Of a stretch of DNA of 64,000 nucleotides, positions 38,478-49,239 are shown one piece after another. The DNA is from Cryptomeria japonica. Lineage: Eukaryota; Streptophyta; Pinopsida; Cupressales; Cupressaceae. The notes below the pieces were generated by a model. The model was given only the letters and a program-made list of their open reading frames with translations, did no database searches and was not told where the DNA came from. The position numbers and the translations under genes are program-made. Numbering within the stretch: position 1 is the stretch's first letter; the number at the start of each line of letters is the position of its first letter. Where the stretch lies: positions 100,563,796 through 100,627,795 of the forward strand of contig NC_081412.1 of assembly GCF_030272615.1 (NCBI RefSeq). The letters run 5' to 3'.

Positions 38478-39165
38478 TGTTTGAAAATAAACAAGTTCAA
38501 TAGGTCAAAGATTGTGAAGATTAATCTCTATCCAACGAACCAACCAAATGATGAGATACAAGGATTGGACAACTATAACATGAGAATCTAAAATTGATAT
38601 GCAAATCTAAGATGTTAAGTTGCTTTAATGTGGAAAAATATGCTTCGATCCTTCTTCTTAATGATGCCAAAAATTGGCCTACATACCATGCTTAATAATT
38701 CTATCTTATTTTAACATAATAGATATAAATAAGGAATATCCTTACCATAATATAATAGCAATGGAGCATAAATAAGCAACATAGGAACACCACATAACAC
38801 AAGAATTACATGGAGAAACCCTTGCAACAAAAAACTTAACTAAGAAGAGAGGTTGAGTATGCACTATTAACAATAAAATGTGATTACAATAAATTCACTT
38901 CCATTCTCCATTTTTCCTCCAACATGGAAAGATCTATTTATGTATGAACAACCTCTTTATGCCTCCCACCTATCTCTATTCCTGTAAATTAATTCTACAT
39001 TAAATTGTTCCTCATATTTTCTATATCAAAATAGTTATATTTATAGAATGGAAAGAGCTCCAAAACCACTAATAAACATGTACAAATAATATTCTCCATC
39101 CAAACAACTACAACCCTTGGAATTCCTCCATAGAAGCTAAAAGATGACTAGTTTTTGTTCTAACA
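38478..39165 (-). repeat. 5' LTR of element F
   Basis: Plus strand TGTTTGAAAATAAAC to TTTGTTCTAACA, 688 bp, with TG...CA ends and the primer site on its inner side. The outer TSD would be CTTTC at 39166-39170; its partner is not in the window. Confidence 0.7.
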
Positions 39166-39170
39166 CTTTC

Positions 39171-40325
39171 CCTCCAACTTGGGCACCAAATCTTGCAAGA
39201 TAAACATTACATTAAATGTAATAAATGATGAAATGCCAAGAGATACATGTTGCCTCTTCCAAGCCCCCACTTGGCTAAGCCCAAAAGTCACTCATTTTTC
39301 ACTTCGTAGCTCATTGAATACCCCATTCTCTACATCTACACATGGTAAAAATAATATTAAATAATTGTCTTCATAAACCCACCTTTACCGTTACTAATGA
39401 AACCCATCACTCCTTATTCATCTATTAAAAACAATAGTGAGAATAAATATCACAAATTATTTTCCCAATACACCCTAAGCTCCTTAAGACACTTTCCAAG
39501 GATGTCTAAACCATGTCATAGGATTTACAAGTGATATGTCACCTTAATCCTAACACAAAGACCTATAAAGTCTCGTAGAGTATATAGATGATTAACAATG
39601 TTCACATACCTATATGGCCTTACCAAATTATATACAAAATTAACAATGTGCATAGACCTAAGTGGTCTCACCAAATTATACATAGCATTAGAAATGTTCA
39701 AACACCTACATGGTCTCAGAAAAATATATAGGATTAAAAAAATTCATAGACCTAAATAGTTGATACACTTCTCACAAACCACTGGAAGGGGTTTAACAAA
39801 ATAATAACAATGTTTGTAAAAATAAGACTTCACAATTCTTAACATTTACCCTTAATATATATTATGGAAAGTTCAACCTTTGCATCAATAACATAGGCCT
39901 TAAGAAGACTACCACTCATAACACTTTCCCATGAAAGTTTATAGAAATATCAAACTCAATTTTAGTTTTTTGAATTTCCTCATAGCCAATGTTTAATCAT
40001 TTGTATGCCAATTTATCAAAATGAGAAACAAGGGAGTTTGAAGCATACCATTTTATTTGTAAAAACTAATCTAATGATGCCAAGCTCTTACAACTCTACT
40101 CCTACTCCACTACCACCTTTGTATATTTCCTTTTTTTTCTTCCTTTTCTTTCCTATATCCTAACCTCACCTATAACTTCTCTCAATGTCCTACTTTTATT
40201 AACTCCCACTCCATTATTTCAATGCCAAAGAAGTAGACATTAAGTTTGGGTTTAGTGTATTTTATCCTTCCACCAAGTGGAGTACACTATTATAAATGTA
40301 TATTAATGCATGCATCACTCCACTT
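39171..40325. other. AT-rich non-coding stretch
   Basis: No gene, repeat structure or RNA seen. Only short open frames without recognisable content. Confidence 0.6.
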
Positions 40326-40925
40326 TTAAGTTTCTAATAGTTGTTTTGAGATTTCATACACACACACACATATATTCTTCATACTCATGATGAATGGAAT
40401 CTCTAAAAACTGCTCAAGTGTCCACATGTCGATGCTAAAAGATACCCCCTCTAAAGGTGGTAAACTATGCCACACTGCTGAAAAAGGCACTCTAAGATCT
40501 AGTGGAGAAGAAAGTAGAACATGATCCAAAGACTCATATGTCTCCTCTAAGGATAAAGAGACCTCCTCTAACTGTTGTACATAAGTATCCACAATCATAT
40601 CAACCTCGAAAGAATGATCATGTAGAGAATGAACAAGAGGGTCAGAGTGTTCCCTCGCAACAATCGAAGAAGGATCATCTTCATCAAAGAGAAGATGAAT
40701 ATCATCAATGATGTCTCTCAAATCTGCAATGTAGGATTCCACAAACACACCTGCAATGTCTGTCAAGTAGTCATCCCATGAAACTGAAGCTGGAAGACAA
40801 TGAATATCCTGTTGCACTGAATCACATGAAGGAAAAATTGTCGCACTATCCAGCATCATCAGGTGCAATAGGTGATGTAATATCAATAGGAGGGGATGAA
40901 ACACAAGGCTCAAGAATGGGGTCAC
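40326..40925 (-). pseudogene. unknown acidic frame in element G
   Basis: About 199 codons open on the minus strand, rich in Asp, Glu, Ser and Leu (for example LRDIIDDIHLLFDEDDPSSI). It lies where a copia element would encode integrase, but no HHCC, D or E motif is present. It may be a degenerate or replaced segment. Confidence 0.4.
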
Positions 40926-40996
40926 ATGTGAGAATCCCCAAGTTCAAGTACCCAAAGTTCTCCTCAAAATTTGAATCATCACAAGAAGTGCGATCA

Positions 40997-42418
40997 TCAT
41001 GTAGAATCATCATATGTGAAATTATCATCATCAACAAAATCTGAAAAGGAATATAACCGAGATGCATGATCAACCACCCCAGTCGCAATGATAGCTCTAG
41101 TTGCCAAGTCTCTAATGAAAACTGACTCAGGTGTGAACTCCACAATTCTCTTAGTTGTGCCATGTGTGATTTGATAGATGGAAAGGAGATTGTTTGTCAA
41201 GTGGGGTACACACAACACATCATTGAAGGAGTTATCCCCAATAGCAATAGATCCATTCCCAATCACATCCATGTATGTATGATTGCCCATCAAAATCTGC
41301 GGCATGGTGCAAGGCTCAAATGTAGAGAACATAGACTGCGAAAATGCCATATGATGAGAAGCCCCTAAATCTAGAAGCCATCTCCCTGAATCATGACTTG
41401 TAGTAGCACAAAGAGCTTTTCCTTTTCTTGTCCCAAAAGAGTGAGTCTTCCCACTTGTAGAAGCCATGAATGCTTCCCCTTTCCCTTTTGATTGTGAGGA
41501 AGTGGAAGTTGATGAATTATCCTTCTTGTAGACATTAGAAAAATCAATGTTATGCTTTTTGAGGATATGTTTCAGCTCATCAATCTTCTTAGAATGGCAA
41601 CGATGCTCCTCATGACCAAATTTTTTTACAATAGGCACAAGTAGGTCTCTCCCTCTTTGGTGAATTGTCCCTCTTGGAAGAGGATGTATCTCCTTGTTGT
41701 GGAGAAGGTGATGCTTTGTCCTTAGGCTTTGATTGCCATTTCTTCTTGTTTGAGTTGTCCTTTCCTTGATTTCCTTTGTTCCCTTGATTTGCCACTAATG
41801 CTTGAGACTTAGAAGCCTTAAGAATGCCCATGCTTATCAACTTAGTTTGTTCCATCATCAATATTTCAGCGAAAACATCAAATGCAGGCATTGTGTAGCT
41901 TGAACCCATTGTCATCATATGGGTTTGGAAACTAGAAACAAATGCTGCATATTCTTGTGGAAGCTTGCCCATCAAATTGAAGATCGAGTATCCTTCTTAT
42001 CAATGCCACAATCCTTGAGTTGTGCCCTCAACTCTTTTGCCTTAGTGACATAATCTTGTATAGTATCAAAGTTCTTGGGATCCAACATGGTGAGATCACT
42101 ATCAATCTGATATCCCTTAATCTCATCAACTTGACCATACAAGTCTTGAAACTTTTGCCAAGCATCCTTGATTAGATTACATTTCTCAATATGAAAAATG
42201 AGATCCTTTGATACATACTTTCTTAAGGTACCAATTGCCATGATATTTTTAGTGAGCCAATCCAAGTGACCAACAAGATCAACCTTAGGATCAATGGGAG
42301 CAACAATAGTTCCATTAATATAATGAGTTAGTCCTTTTTCCATAAGTTTACTCCATGCATCAATTTTCCAAGTAGCATAATTATGAGGAGTTAAGAGAGG
42401 AAACTTAGAAGAAACCAT
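40997..42418 (-). pseudogene. copia-type gag and protease of element G, frameshifted
   Basis: The ATG at 42416-42418 opens MVSSKFPLLTPHNYATWKID, a copia gag N-terminus with the Y-x-x-W motif and hydrophobic helices through about residue 140. A frameshift near 41985 moves to MGKLPQEYAAFVSSFQ, then a Lys-rich linker and the zinc knuckle CAYCKK. An extra A in the homopolymer at about 41622-41628 breaks the frame inside the knuckle; the rest (FGHEEHRC) continues in the next frame. A protease-like segment WLLDLGASHHMAFSQ follows, with Leu in the place of Ser in D-S/T-G, then a remnant resembling the pre-integrase block. Not functional. Confidence 0.8.
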
Positions 42419-43199
42419 ATCAGAAAAAGAAAGGAACACAAGAGCACAAAAGCACAAGACACCCCCCCAAAATTCAATCAATCAAAGTACCCCCCCCAAA
42501 AATGATGATTTTGGCACTTTATATGTAGTGTGTGTACAATAGGCCACTTGCAAACAATGGCAAGGTGGAATTCTGATTTTGTTTTACAACTGCCCCAATA
42601 GGATGAGAACTACAAATCAAAAGACCAACAAGATATATTTATGCAATATAAGTGCCAAATTGGCCAAAAAAGACCATATGCTAAAAGTACAATTTCTACC
42701 CAAAATGGCTACAAAATGATAGCATATTATGAGAGTAGATGAAAAATAATACACTTTAAAAAAAAATTGCACCTGAAAAGGAGTTTGTATGAGCCCAAAC
42801 AGAGTCCTGGAAGTTGCAGAAACAAGGATTGGACACGTATAGTCACAAAAAAATGAGATTTATGAAAAATATGTCCATCAAAATCAGAAAATAATTTCAC
42901 CATGAGAAAGTACACGAAATTCTAGCCCATTTCAAAAAAAATTGCACCAAAAAAGGAGAAAAAATGAGTAAGATATGGCCATTTGAAGTTGAACTGCAAA
43001 ATCAAAAAGCTCAATGGAGGGGACCTACAATTTTTTTTTTAAAATGATGACGTCAGAAAGTCACAAGCCTAAATTTGACGGCCATATGGACGTCACCAAA
43101 AATTCACCTCCTTGCCTGCGTGGCGTTCGTACTGTACAAACGGATGATGTGGCTAGTACGAAACTATAGAGGTGTCGTACGACATGGTGACGTGTCAAC

Positions 43200-43560
43200 T
43201 GAGGTGTGTGCTGAAGTGTGCAGGTGATTTGGCGCGATCCACATGGTGGAGGGCCTGGCAGGTGATGTGGGGGGAGCCTCCAGTGCCAGAGGTGAGGTCG
43301 GCGGGCGACAAGGTCAGTGTCGACAGGAGGGAGCCCGGTGCCGATAGGAGGTCGGCTACCGGGGGGCTGATAGGAAGGCCGGGAGCCGGGAGATCGGAGG
43401 GCCGACAGGAGCAGTCGGGGAGGGGGCTAGAAGCTGAGGGAGCCGACAAGGAAGATGTTGGCAAAGATCATCGAGGGAGTCGGAAGACCAGGGGTCGACA
43501 GGGAGGTCAGTGGTGAACGTTGCCCGTGGCCGCTGGAAAGGGAGCAGCGGCGATCTGCAG
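43200..43560. other. GC-rich island in the leader of element G
   Basis: CCGGGAG/GTCGGC-rich sequence in otherwise AT-rich surroundings, between the primer site and gag. Open frames exist on both strands but look like composition artefacts. Confidence 0.6.
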
Positions 43561-43967
43561 ACAGAGAAGTATAGGATATGGTGGGGGGGTGATCATGGGA
43601 CCCCAATAGTTGTTTTTTATTTTATTTTATTTTTATTTATTTTTTTCAAACAAAACTTTTTCGAATTTTTTTTTTTTTCCTGCGAATAATGATATATTTT
43701 TTTTGCAGAAAAAAACCTTTTTCAATTTTTTTTTCTTTCGAAATCCATACTGTACTGCCCAAATTGGATAAAATTTTTCCTCCAAGCCTGAAATTTGACT
43801 TTCACCAAAATAGGCCGAATTTATACTTAAAATTCATGGAAATGGCCACCCGGATGCAATGGCAAGGTCGAATCTTGTCTAGGACTTCTCCAAAAGATGC
43901 TACTCCTCAAATCTACCTCTTGACGTCGCAATAATGTCTCTCATAGATGAATCAATGATGCTCTAAT

Positions 43968-43980
43968 GACTCTGATACCA
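43968..43980 (-). other. primer-binding site of element G (tRNA-Met)
   Basis: On the minus strand it reads TGGTATCAGAGTC, 2 nt from the LTR. Confidence 0.85.
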
Positions 43981-43982
43981 TA

Positions 43983-44457
43983 TGAGATTTTGTCAAGATC
44001 AAGAGCTCAATGAAATGTACAAAATAAAGAGACAAAATATAGGATAAGAATAAACTGTATTCTCATCAATAGATAAAAAATAGTTGTTCATACAATGAAT
44101 AAGAGTCTACATATATAGGCAAAACAATATGGATATGTGCGTACACAAACATGACATGTGGCTCAATAAGAAACAAGGGTAGGTAGGAAATAGGTGTGGT
44201 ATGTAGGAGAAACAATAAAATATTCCACATGAGGTGAATCACCCATCGAAGGTGGAATTATCACTCCACAATAAGTGGATATGATAAAGTAGTAACAAGA
44301 TTAACACCATAAAAGGTGGAAGTTCTCCTACACACACTATCCCAATGTGACACAAACACCTAAGTGTCTCATACCCAAACTACTATGAAATGCATTTCCT
44401 AAGTAAACTTAAGTAAGGTGTAATAATATCCATAATGAATAATTATTTACACCAACA
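43983..44457 (-). repeat. 5' LTR of element G
   Basis: Plus strand TGAGATTTTGTCAAG to ATTTACACCAACA, 475 bp, TG...CA ends. Minus-strand start is TGTTGGTGTAAATAA. The outer flank is GTGTC at 44458-44462. Confidence 0.8.
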
Positions 44458-44462
44458 GTGTC

Positions 44463-45050
44463 TTATAAGTGTGAAAGTGTCTTATTCTCAAGAAAAAGTG
44501 TCCTTTATACTTGCAAGCATAGAAAGTTAGTTATGTTAAGGCATGTATCACCTATTGCAAGATTTATCAAGTCTAAAAAGGGCGAAAACGAGAACCTATC
44601 ACATATTTGAGAATTTTCTCTAGTTAAGCCCCCTAAGAATTATGTTTTAGCATAAAGTATTAGAAGAGTTGGAGTTGGCATTGCTCGGTACAACAATGAA
44701 GGTGGAGGGTATGCAAGAGCTATGAAGGATATCTTAAGTGCTCTAAAAAAAAGATGTGTGTAGCTTCTTTAGAATCACAATGGATCCTTTCTACTTTTAG
44801 GAATTTGCTTAAGTTAACATGCTTAGTGTCAATTTGACCATTAGGCATAAACTAGAATTAAGATTTATGGAAAAAAAAAGTGTTTAACTAGGTTAAATTA
44901 TTATGATATTGTTATCAAGGATTCAACTATGTAGTTTTCAAGTCAAACTCATTGATCCATGTTTCATGAGTTGTGATTCATATGAACCCATCTCTCATGA
45001 GAATGAATGGTCCACTTAGCACTCATTGCATCTAGGTGATGTTCACAGAG
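44463..45050. other. non-coding stretch
   Basis: No gene or clear repeat seen. Confidence 0.5.
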
Positions 45051-45130
45051 GTGGAGCATTGGGCCTTCCCGAAAGGTCACCCATCCCAATTCTACTCCAA
45101 CTAAACATGCTTAACCACGAAGTTTCCTCC
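45051..45130 (-). repeat. 5S-rRNA-derived fragment
   Basis: On the minus strand, GGTTAAGCATGTTTAG, GGGATGGGTGACC and GGGAAGGC follow the order of the 3' half of plant 5S rRNA (TTAAGCGTGCTTGGGC, AGGATGGGTGACC, TGGGAAG). The 5' half is not recognisable. It could be a 5S pseudogene, a 5S-derived SINE or part of a Cassandra-type LTR. No LTR borders were found. Confidence 0.7.
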
Positions 45131-45614
45131 AAGATTAAATCTAGTTAGATTAAATTATGTTTAAATGTTTGAAATGTTACCATGCATGACAATACTCAAT
45201 TAACATTAATGCGTGCAATGTCCAAGGTGACCAAAAAAAAAAGGCAAAGGATAGAGTGTTTGCAATGTGAGGAGTTATGTCTAACTAGGAGTTATTTTAA
45301 TTTTGTTTTCTTTGTTTAATGGTTACCAAGAAGCTTTCCTTTGTCCTACTGTTAACACACAAAATAACAGATTTAAACGGTGAGCTGGAAGACCAATTTT
45401 CTCTATATTTAGAGCGGCGTCCATAAATGGCCCACCACCGACGGAGCCGCTAACGGATCATTAAATTTGACGCGCGACATCTTGGAATAAAATGCTTTCC
45501 CTACATAAATACAAGTCAAATGGTTGACTTCTGTCTAACATCCATTTAATTGTTGCCGTAAAAAAAACCGGGGTCAGATTTACGCAAATAACATCAACAG
45601 TTGAAAAAAAAATT
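45131..45614. other. intergenic, no gene seen
   Basis: Contains a somewhat GC-richer stretch (45377-45480) but no supported coding region. Confidence 0.5.
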
Positions 45615-46090
45615 GTTATCAGATCTCGGACAAGGATTACCAGTCACCTGTGAAATATCTGGAAAAATATGTGAACTAGAATAGGTCAAATGTTTAAATT
45701 CATGAAAATTTCACAATATTTTTTCTTTTAAATTATGATCATATAAACTCTTTTGTTTGACAAGAATTACCAGTCACCTGTGACAAAACAGGAAAAACAT
45801 GTGAACTATAATAGGTAAAATGACAAAACAGGAAAAACATGTGAACTCTACTAGGTAAAGAATTTAAATTCGTGAAATTTTCGAAATTCACATTGATTTC
45901 AATTTTTCGTTCAGATTTGATCATATAAATTTTTTTTGTTTAATCAGATCTCAAACAAGAATTATCACTCACCTGTGAAATAACAGGAAAAATATGTGAA
46001 TTATAATAGATCAAAAATTTAAATTCATGAAATTTTCAGTCTGATTTCAATATGAAATTTTTTTAGTCTGATTTCAATATTTTTCTTTTA
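45615..46090. repeat. degenerate tandem repeat, about three copies of roughly 170 bp
   Basis: Each unit contains CAAGRATTACCAGTCACCTG-like sequence, GGAAAAAYATGTGAAC, AATTTAAATTCATGAAAAT and GATCATATAAA. There is a short internal duplication of ACAAAACAGGAAAAACATG. It lies just beyond the 3' end of the ERF gene. Confidence 0.75.
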
Positions 46091-46359
46091 GATCTGATCA
46101 TATAAATTCTTTTACTGCCAACATTTGCATCAGAAAACAGATAGCAAGAAAAGAGAATTTAAATTTTCGTTTATTCTCTGGACAGCTACAATTTAAAGAA
46201 AAAAAAAATTGTTCCTCTGACATTGTAAAGCATTTTGTCTATACAATCATTTGTTTACTAGTAACCTTTAACGGAATTCTGCAACACAAAATTTCCGCAT
46301 CAGGTACCTTATCATACAAAAATCACGGAAAATGCATGTTATGAGCAGATCTGAGAAAG

Positions 46360-46878
46360 TTAGCTGCACTCTTCATCGTTGAGAGGCGGAGAAAGATTGA
46401 GATCAAAGAGCGGCAAAGTCCGCTTCCGAGGAGCCTTTCCATCAATTTCCGCATCTACGACAACTGACGAGGAATCGCAATCTTTTGGAACGCCTAGCGT
46501 CGGGGCTCGAGCTCGGGCTCCCTCGCTCTTACAAAATTTCTGTCTAATGACGGAAGAAACAAGATCTTGTTTGCCGCCATCAAGAAAGAAAAGCTGTCTA
46601 TTACCAGGCGCTTTGGAGAGCATATCTAGGGTACTATTTCGGCTGGTGCTGCCAATTTCCGCGGAAGAAGTGTAAGCGAAATTAGTTTTCGCCTTTAATC
46701 CTCTGAAGAAAAGAGCAGCAGTATCGTAAGCCGTGGCGGCTTCCTCTGCAGTGCGGAAAGTTCCGAGCCAAACTCTCTGTTTTTTTGCCGGATCTCTGAT
46801 CTCTGCTGCGAATCGACCCCAGGGCCTCTTCCTCACTCCCCTGTAGTGAACTTCTAAGCCATCTTTCTTCCATGCCAT
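46360..46878 (-). CDS. AP2/ERF transcription factor with C-terminal EAR repression motif
   Basis: Intronless 172-residue protein. Residues about 12-68 are a single AP2/ERF domain: [19 protein letters not shown], then [18 protein letters not shown] and a GLKAKTNF end. Ala and Asp at the ERF-type positions ([10 protein letters not shown]) indicate GCC-box rather than DRE preference. The C-terminus has FDLNLSPP (158-165), a DLNxxP-type EAR motif that recruits TOPLESS-type corepressors in known ERFs. KAPRKR near 148 may be a nuclear signal. This fits ERF group VIII (ERF3/ERF4-like repressors), nuclear, ethylene/stress or development related by family. The ATG at 46876 is the first Met and follows a TATA box by about 75 bp. 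It is the only intact-looking host gene here. Confidence 0.93.
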   Translation of the reverse strand: MAWKKDGLEVHYRGVRKRPWGRFAAEIRDPAKKQRVWLGTFRTAEEAATAYDTAALFFRGLKAKTNFAYTSSAEIGSTSRNSTLDMLSKAPGNRQLFFLDGGKQDLVSSVIRQKFCKSEGARARAPTLGVPKDCDSSSVVVDAEIDGKAPRKRTLPLFDLNLSPPLNDEECS

Positions 46879-46952
46879 GGCCTGTGAAAACAGAAAGGCA
46901 CTTCTGAAACAAGAAGGAATAGTGGCTGCTTAAGCCAGTGCGGTCAAGGGAA

Positions 46953-46963
46953 TTTATTTATAG
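46953..46963 (-). promoter_or_regulatory. TATA box of the ERF gene
   Basis: CTATAAATAAA on the minus strand, about 75 bp upstream of the ATG. Transcription would start near 46925. A CCGCCGCC run at about 47107-47114 resembles a GCC-box core and might allow ERF autoregulation (weak). Confidence 0.65.
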
Positions 46964-47279
46964 AGATGAAAGGAAGAAGACGAGAGAGAAAACGAATGTG
47001 AAAGATAATTCCGCCTTCCGAGTCGGTGGCAAGTCGCATTCATGGCGATTGCCGACAGTTTTGGCTCTACCTGTAAAACCGACCAATTTGTCCGGGGGTT
47101 TAAATACCGCCGCCGGGAAAGCCGTTTGTCCAGAACATTACGGGAACGGCGCTCTGCCTCGTTGTTTTCAATGTTCATCGGGATTCGTCTTCTTATGCAT
47201 AATCACCCATTTAATTCAAGTAAATATCACGTTGGTTCATATGTCAAACGTGTTTTGGGTATTCATATATTCTAAATGA

Positions 47280-48319
47280 TACATAAGATTTTGACAATTG
47301 TTTTCGGTTGATTTTGTATGCAACTTAATGGGTAGTAACCATACGTTCTGCACGCAATGGTCAAAAACTGGATCATTTTGAAGTGTCCCATGATACCTAC
47401 TAAAAGATGCCCCATACCTACTAAAAGATGCCCCAATAACCATTTGCTTAAAGTTGTCAATACTTATGCACAAATGTCTCAATATTAGTATGCTATGGAT
47501 ACCAATAAAGGTGCACAAATGGGCCATTTATGGTCCAAAAATTCTAACTATTGGGACTAAAGTGGGGTGGCTATATATACATGTGAAATTTATTGATGGG
47601 CTTTTAGTTATCAAATTTTGAGTTTCATTAAAGTTAGTAATTGAGGGGTTGGGTGAGCAAGGAGTGAACACTAATTGGAACATGGGCGATAACTAGAGCT
47701 CTTCCCCTATGTCGAAGGGCGTCTGGTTTAAGCATCTAGTTGGTGTCAAGTTCAAGTTCTCAATTTAAAAAACAAATTTAGTTCATGTTGAAGGGTGCAC
47801 ATTAGGTCGTGATGTAGGCATCATTGGTGTCAAGTGCAATTTTACAATAAATAAAAAGATTGTTACTACATAAAATATAGTTTTTATTTTAAATTGTGTA
47901 GGTTTGTTTCTTTAAATAGATGTATTTAAGAAAGTTATGTTTAAAGTATTTATATTATTCAATTGTAAATTTATGTGATAGATATGGTCATTCATGGTAG
48001 ATAAGATTACGTTATGATAACCTAGTCTTGAGTCTTGATAGAATATTTTTATAATTAATAATATCACTTAAAAGTATAATTAGAATGTTGTTAGGTAAAA
48101 ATATTTATAGTTCTACCAACTAAACATCACACAATCATATTTTTTAAAGAGTCATTTTTATTTAGTGTTTGGACAACACGATTATAAAAATATTTATCTA
48201 TTATCCATTTGATAATTCTTTTACATATTATGACTCATTTTCAATAATTCGTAAGTGTAATAGCTTGATTTTTTTTTTGATGATTTTATAAGAAAGAAGT
48301 GACATGAAAGACCTATTTT
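47280..48319. other. AT-rich intergenic region
   Basis: Short direct repeat ACTAAAAGATGCCCC at about 47399-47431. Otherwise no gene or structured repeat that I can support. Confidence 0.5.
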
Positions 48320-48425
48320 GCCTAAGGGTTCTTGTTCAATTGGTTGAGCACAATTGGCGAGGATGATGTTATGTGATATAGAAGACATCCACCAAGGTTC
48401 AAATACGTAACTTTAGGTGTGTTCA
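48320..48425 (+). repeat. tRNA-derived SINE head
   Basis: TTCAATTGGTTGAGC (about 48336) fits a pol III A box and GGTTCAAATAC (about 48392) a B box. Between them is a GACATCCACC-type spacer, as in plant tRNA-derived SINEs. It is cut by the solo LTR inserted at 48426; a remainder may follow at 49235. Confidence 0.6.
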
Positions 48426-49234
48426 TGTTAGGATTCCCACAGATACTGAGAGGGGGGGGGGTGAATCAGTATCTAACCGGTAATAAGAATTTCTTAAGTT
48501 AAAACATGCAGAGCATAAAATAATAGTGTACCGGTATGCAAGAATTAATGCAATAAACAGAATCAGAAATATCCACATGAAAAGCACACCATAACACAAG
48601 ATGTTTAACGAGGAAACCCGGTGTGGAAAAAACCTCGGTGGGATTTGTGACCCACAATATTCACTCACTGGCCAATAAGAGAATATTACTTACAATAGGG
48701 GCCTACACATGCAAGAAGGCCAACTGCCTAGAGCTCACTACTCAATGGGAAGTCACACTGACTTACAATAAGGATTATACTAATCCAATGACTTGTACTG
48801 CTTTACAATAGCATCTCCAATGCTAGATTCAGTACCAGTTCTTGCTTTGTTCTTTACATATACCCTTGACCTATAATTCACACATTAGGTCTGCCTAATA
48901 ATTTTCTTTAAGCTCGCTACATTACTTCTTTAAATATCTACAATGATCTCCTTTATAAACAAGAGTCAAATACAATTTGCCAAGTCGGCTTACAATAATA
49001 AACAAAATATTACATAACAAAAATCCTGTCGGCCTCTATGCCGGTATACATGTTTTCTTTTGTGCCGGTGCCGGTGCCGGTGTAGAGTGATATGTTGATA
49101 TTGGTGCACGGTCTTGCCTGTGTAATGCTTTGCCGGTATGATGTATTGCCGGTGCCATAGGATTGCAAGGTTGCCATCAATGACAAAACCTTCAATCACA
49201 TACAATGTCTCATTGGAGTGTCCATATGCCAACA
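48426..49234 (-). mobile_element. antisense solo LTR, TSD GTTCA/GTTCG
   Basis: Plus strand TGTTAGGATTCCCACAG to CATATGCCAACA, 809 bp, flanked by GTTCA (48421-48425) and GTTCG (49235-49239). In sense orientation it has the CCCCCCCTCTCAGT tail and a TTCCACACCGGG box like the other LTRs of this window. CCGGTG repeats lie at 49066-49080. Confidence 0.83.
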
Positions 49235-49239
49235 GTTCG

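Larger units (their letters stand above)
36046..39165 (-). mobile_element. LTR retrotransposon F, truncated by element C; no coding recognised
   Basis: Minus-strand 5' LTR at 38478-39165 and a primer site just inside it. The internal region 36051-38467 is AT-rich with only short open frames, and none is recognised as gag or pol. No second LTR is seen in the window. Because C ends at 36045 with a presumptive TSD ACACT, the rest of F should lie beyond the other end of C, outside the window. Confidence 0.6.
40326..44457 (-). mobile_element. truncated copia-type element G: LTR, leader, gag, protease and an unknown tail
   Basis: Minus strand: 5' LTR 43983-44457, primer site 43968-43980, a 1.5-kb leader with a GC-rich island (43200-43560), gag from 42418, zinc knuckle and protease-like segment to about 41000, then an acidic frame 40326-40925 that I cannot match. 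No integrase, reverse transcriptase or RNase H and no 3' LTR are seen, so the element is truncated or non-autonomous. Confidence 0.7.

Noticed and set aside
43172-43516. 114-residue Gly/Arg-rich open frame in the GC-rich island
   Set aside because: GC-rich sequence lacks stops by composition; frames are open on both strands and no domain is recognised.
47640-47770. Possible second SINE (GGTTTAAGCATCTAGTTGG region)
   Set aside because: Box A and box B were not both convincing and no TSD or tail was found.
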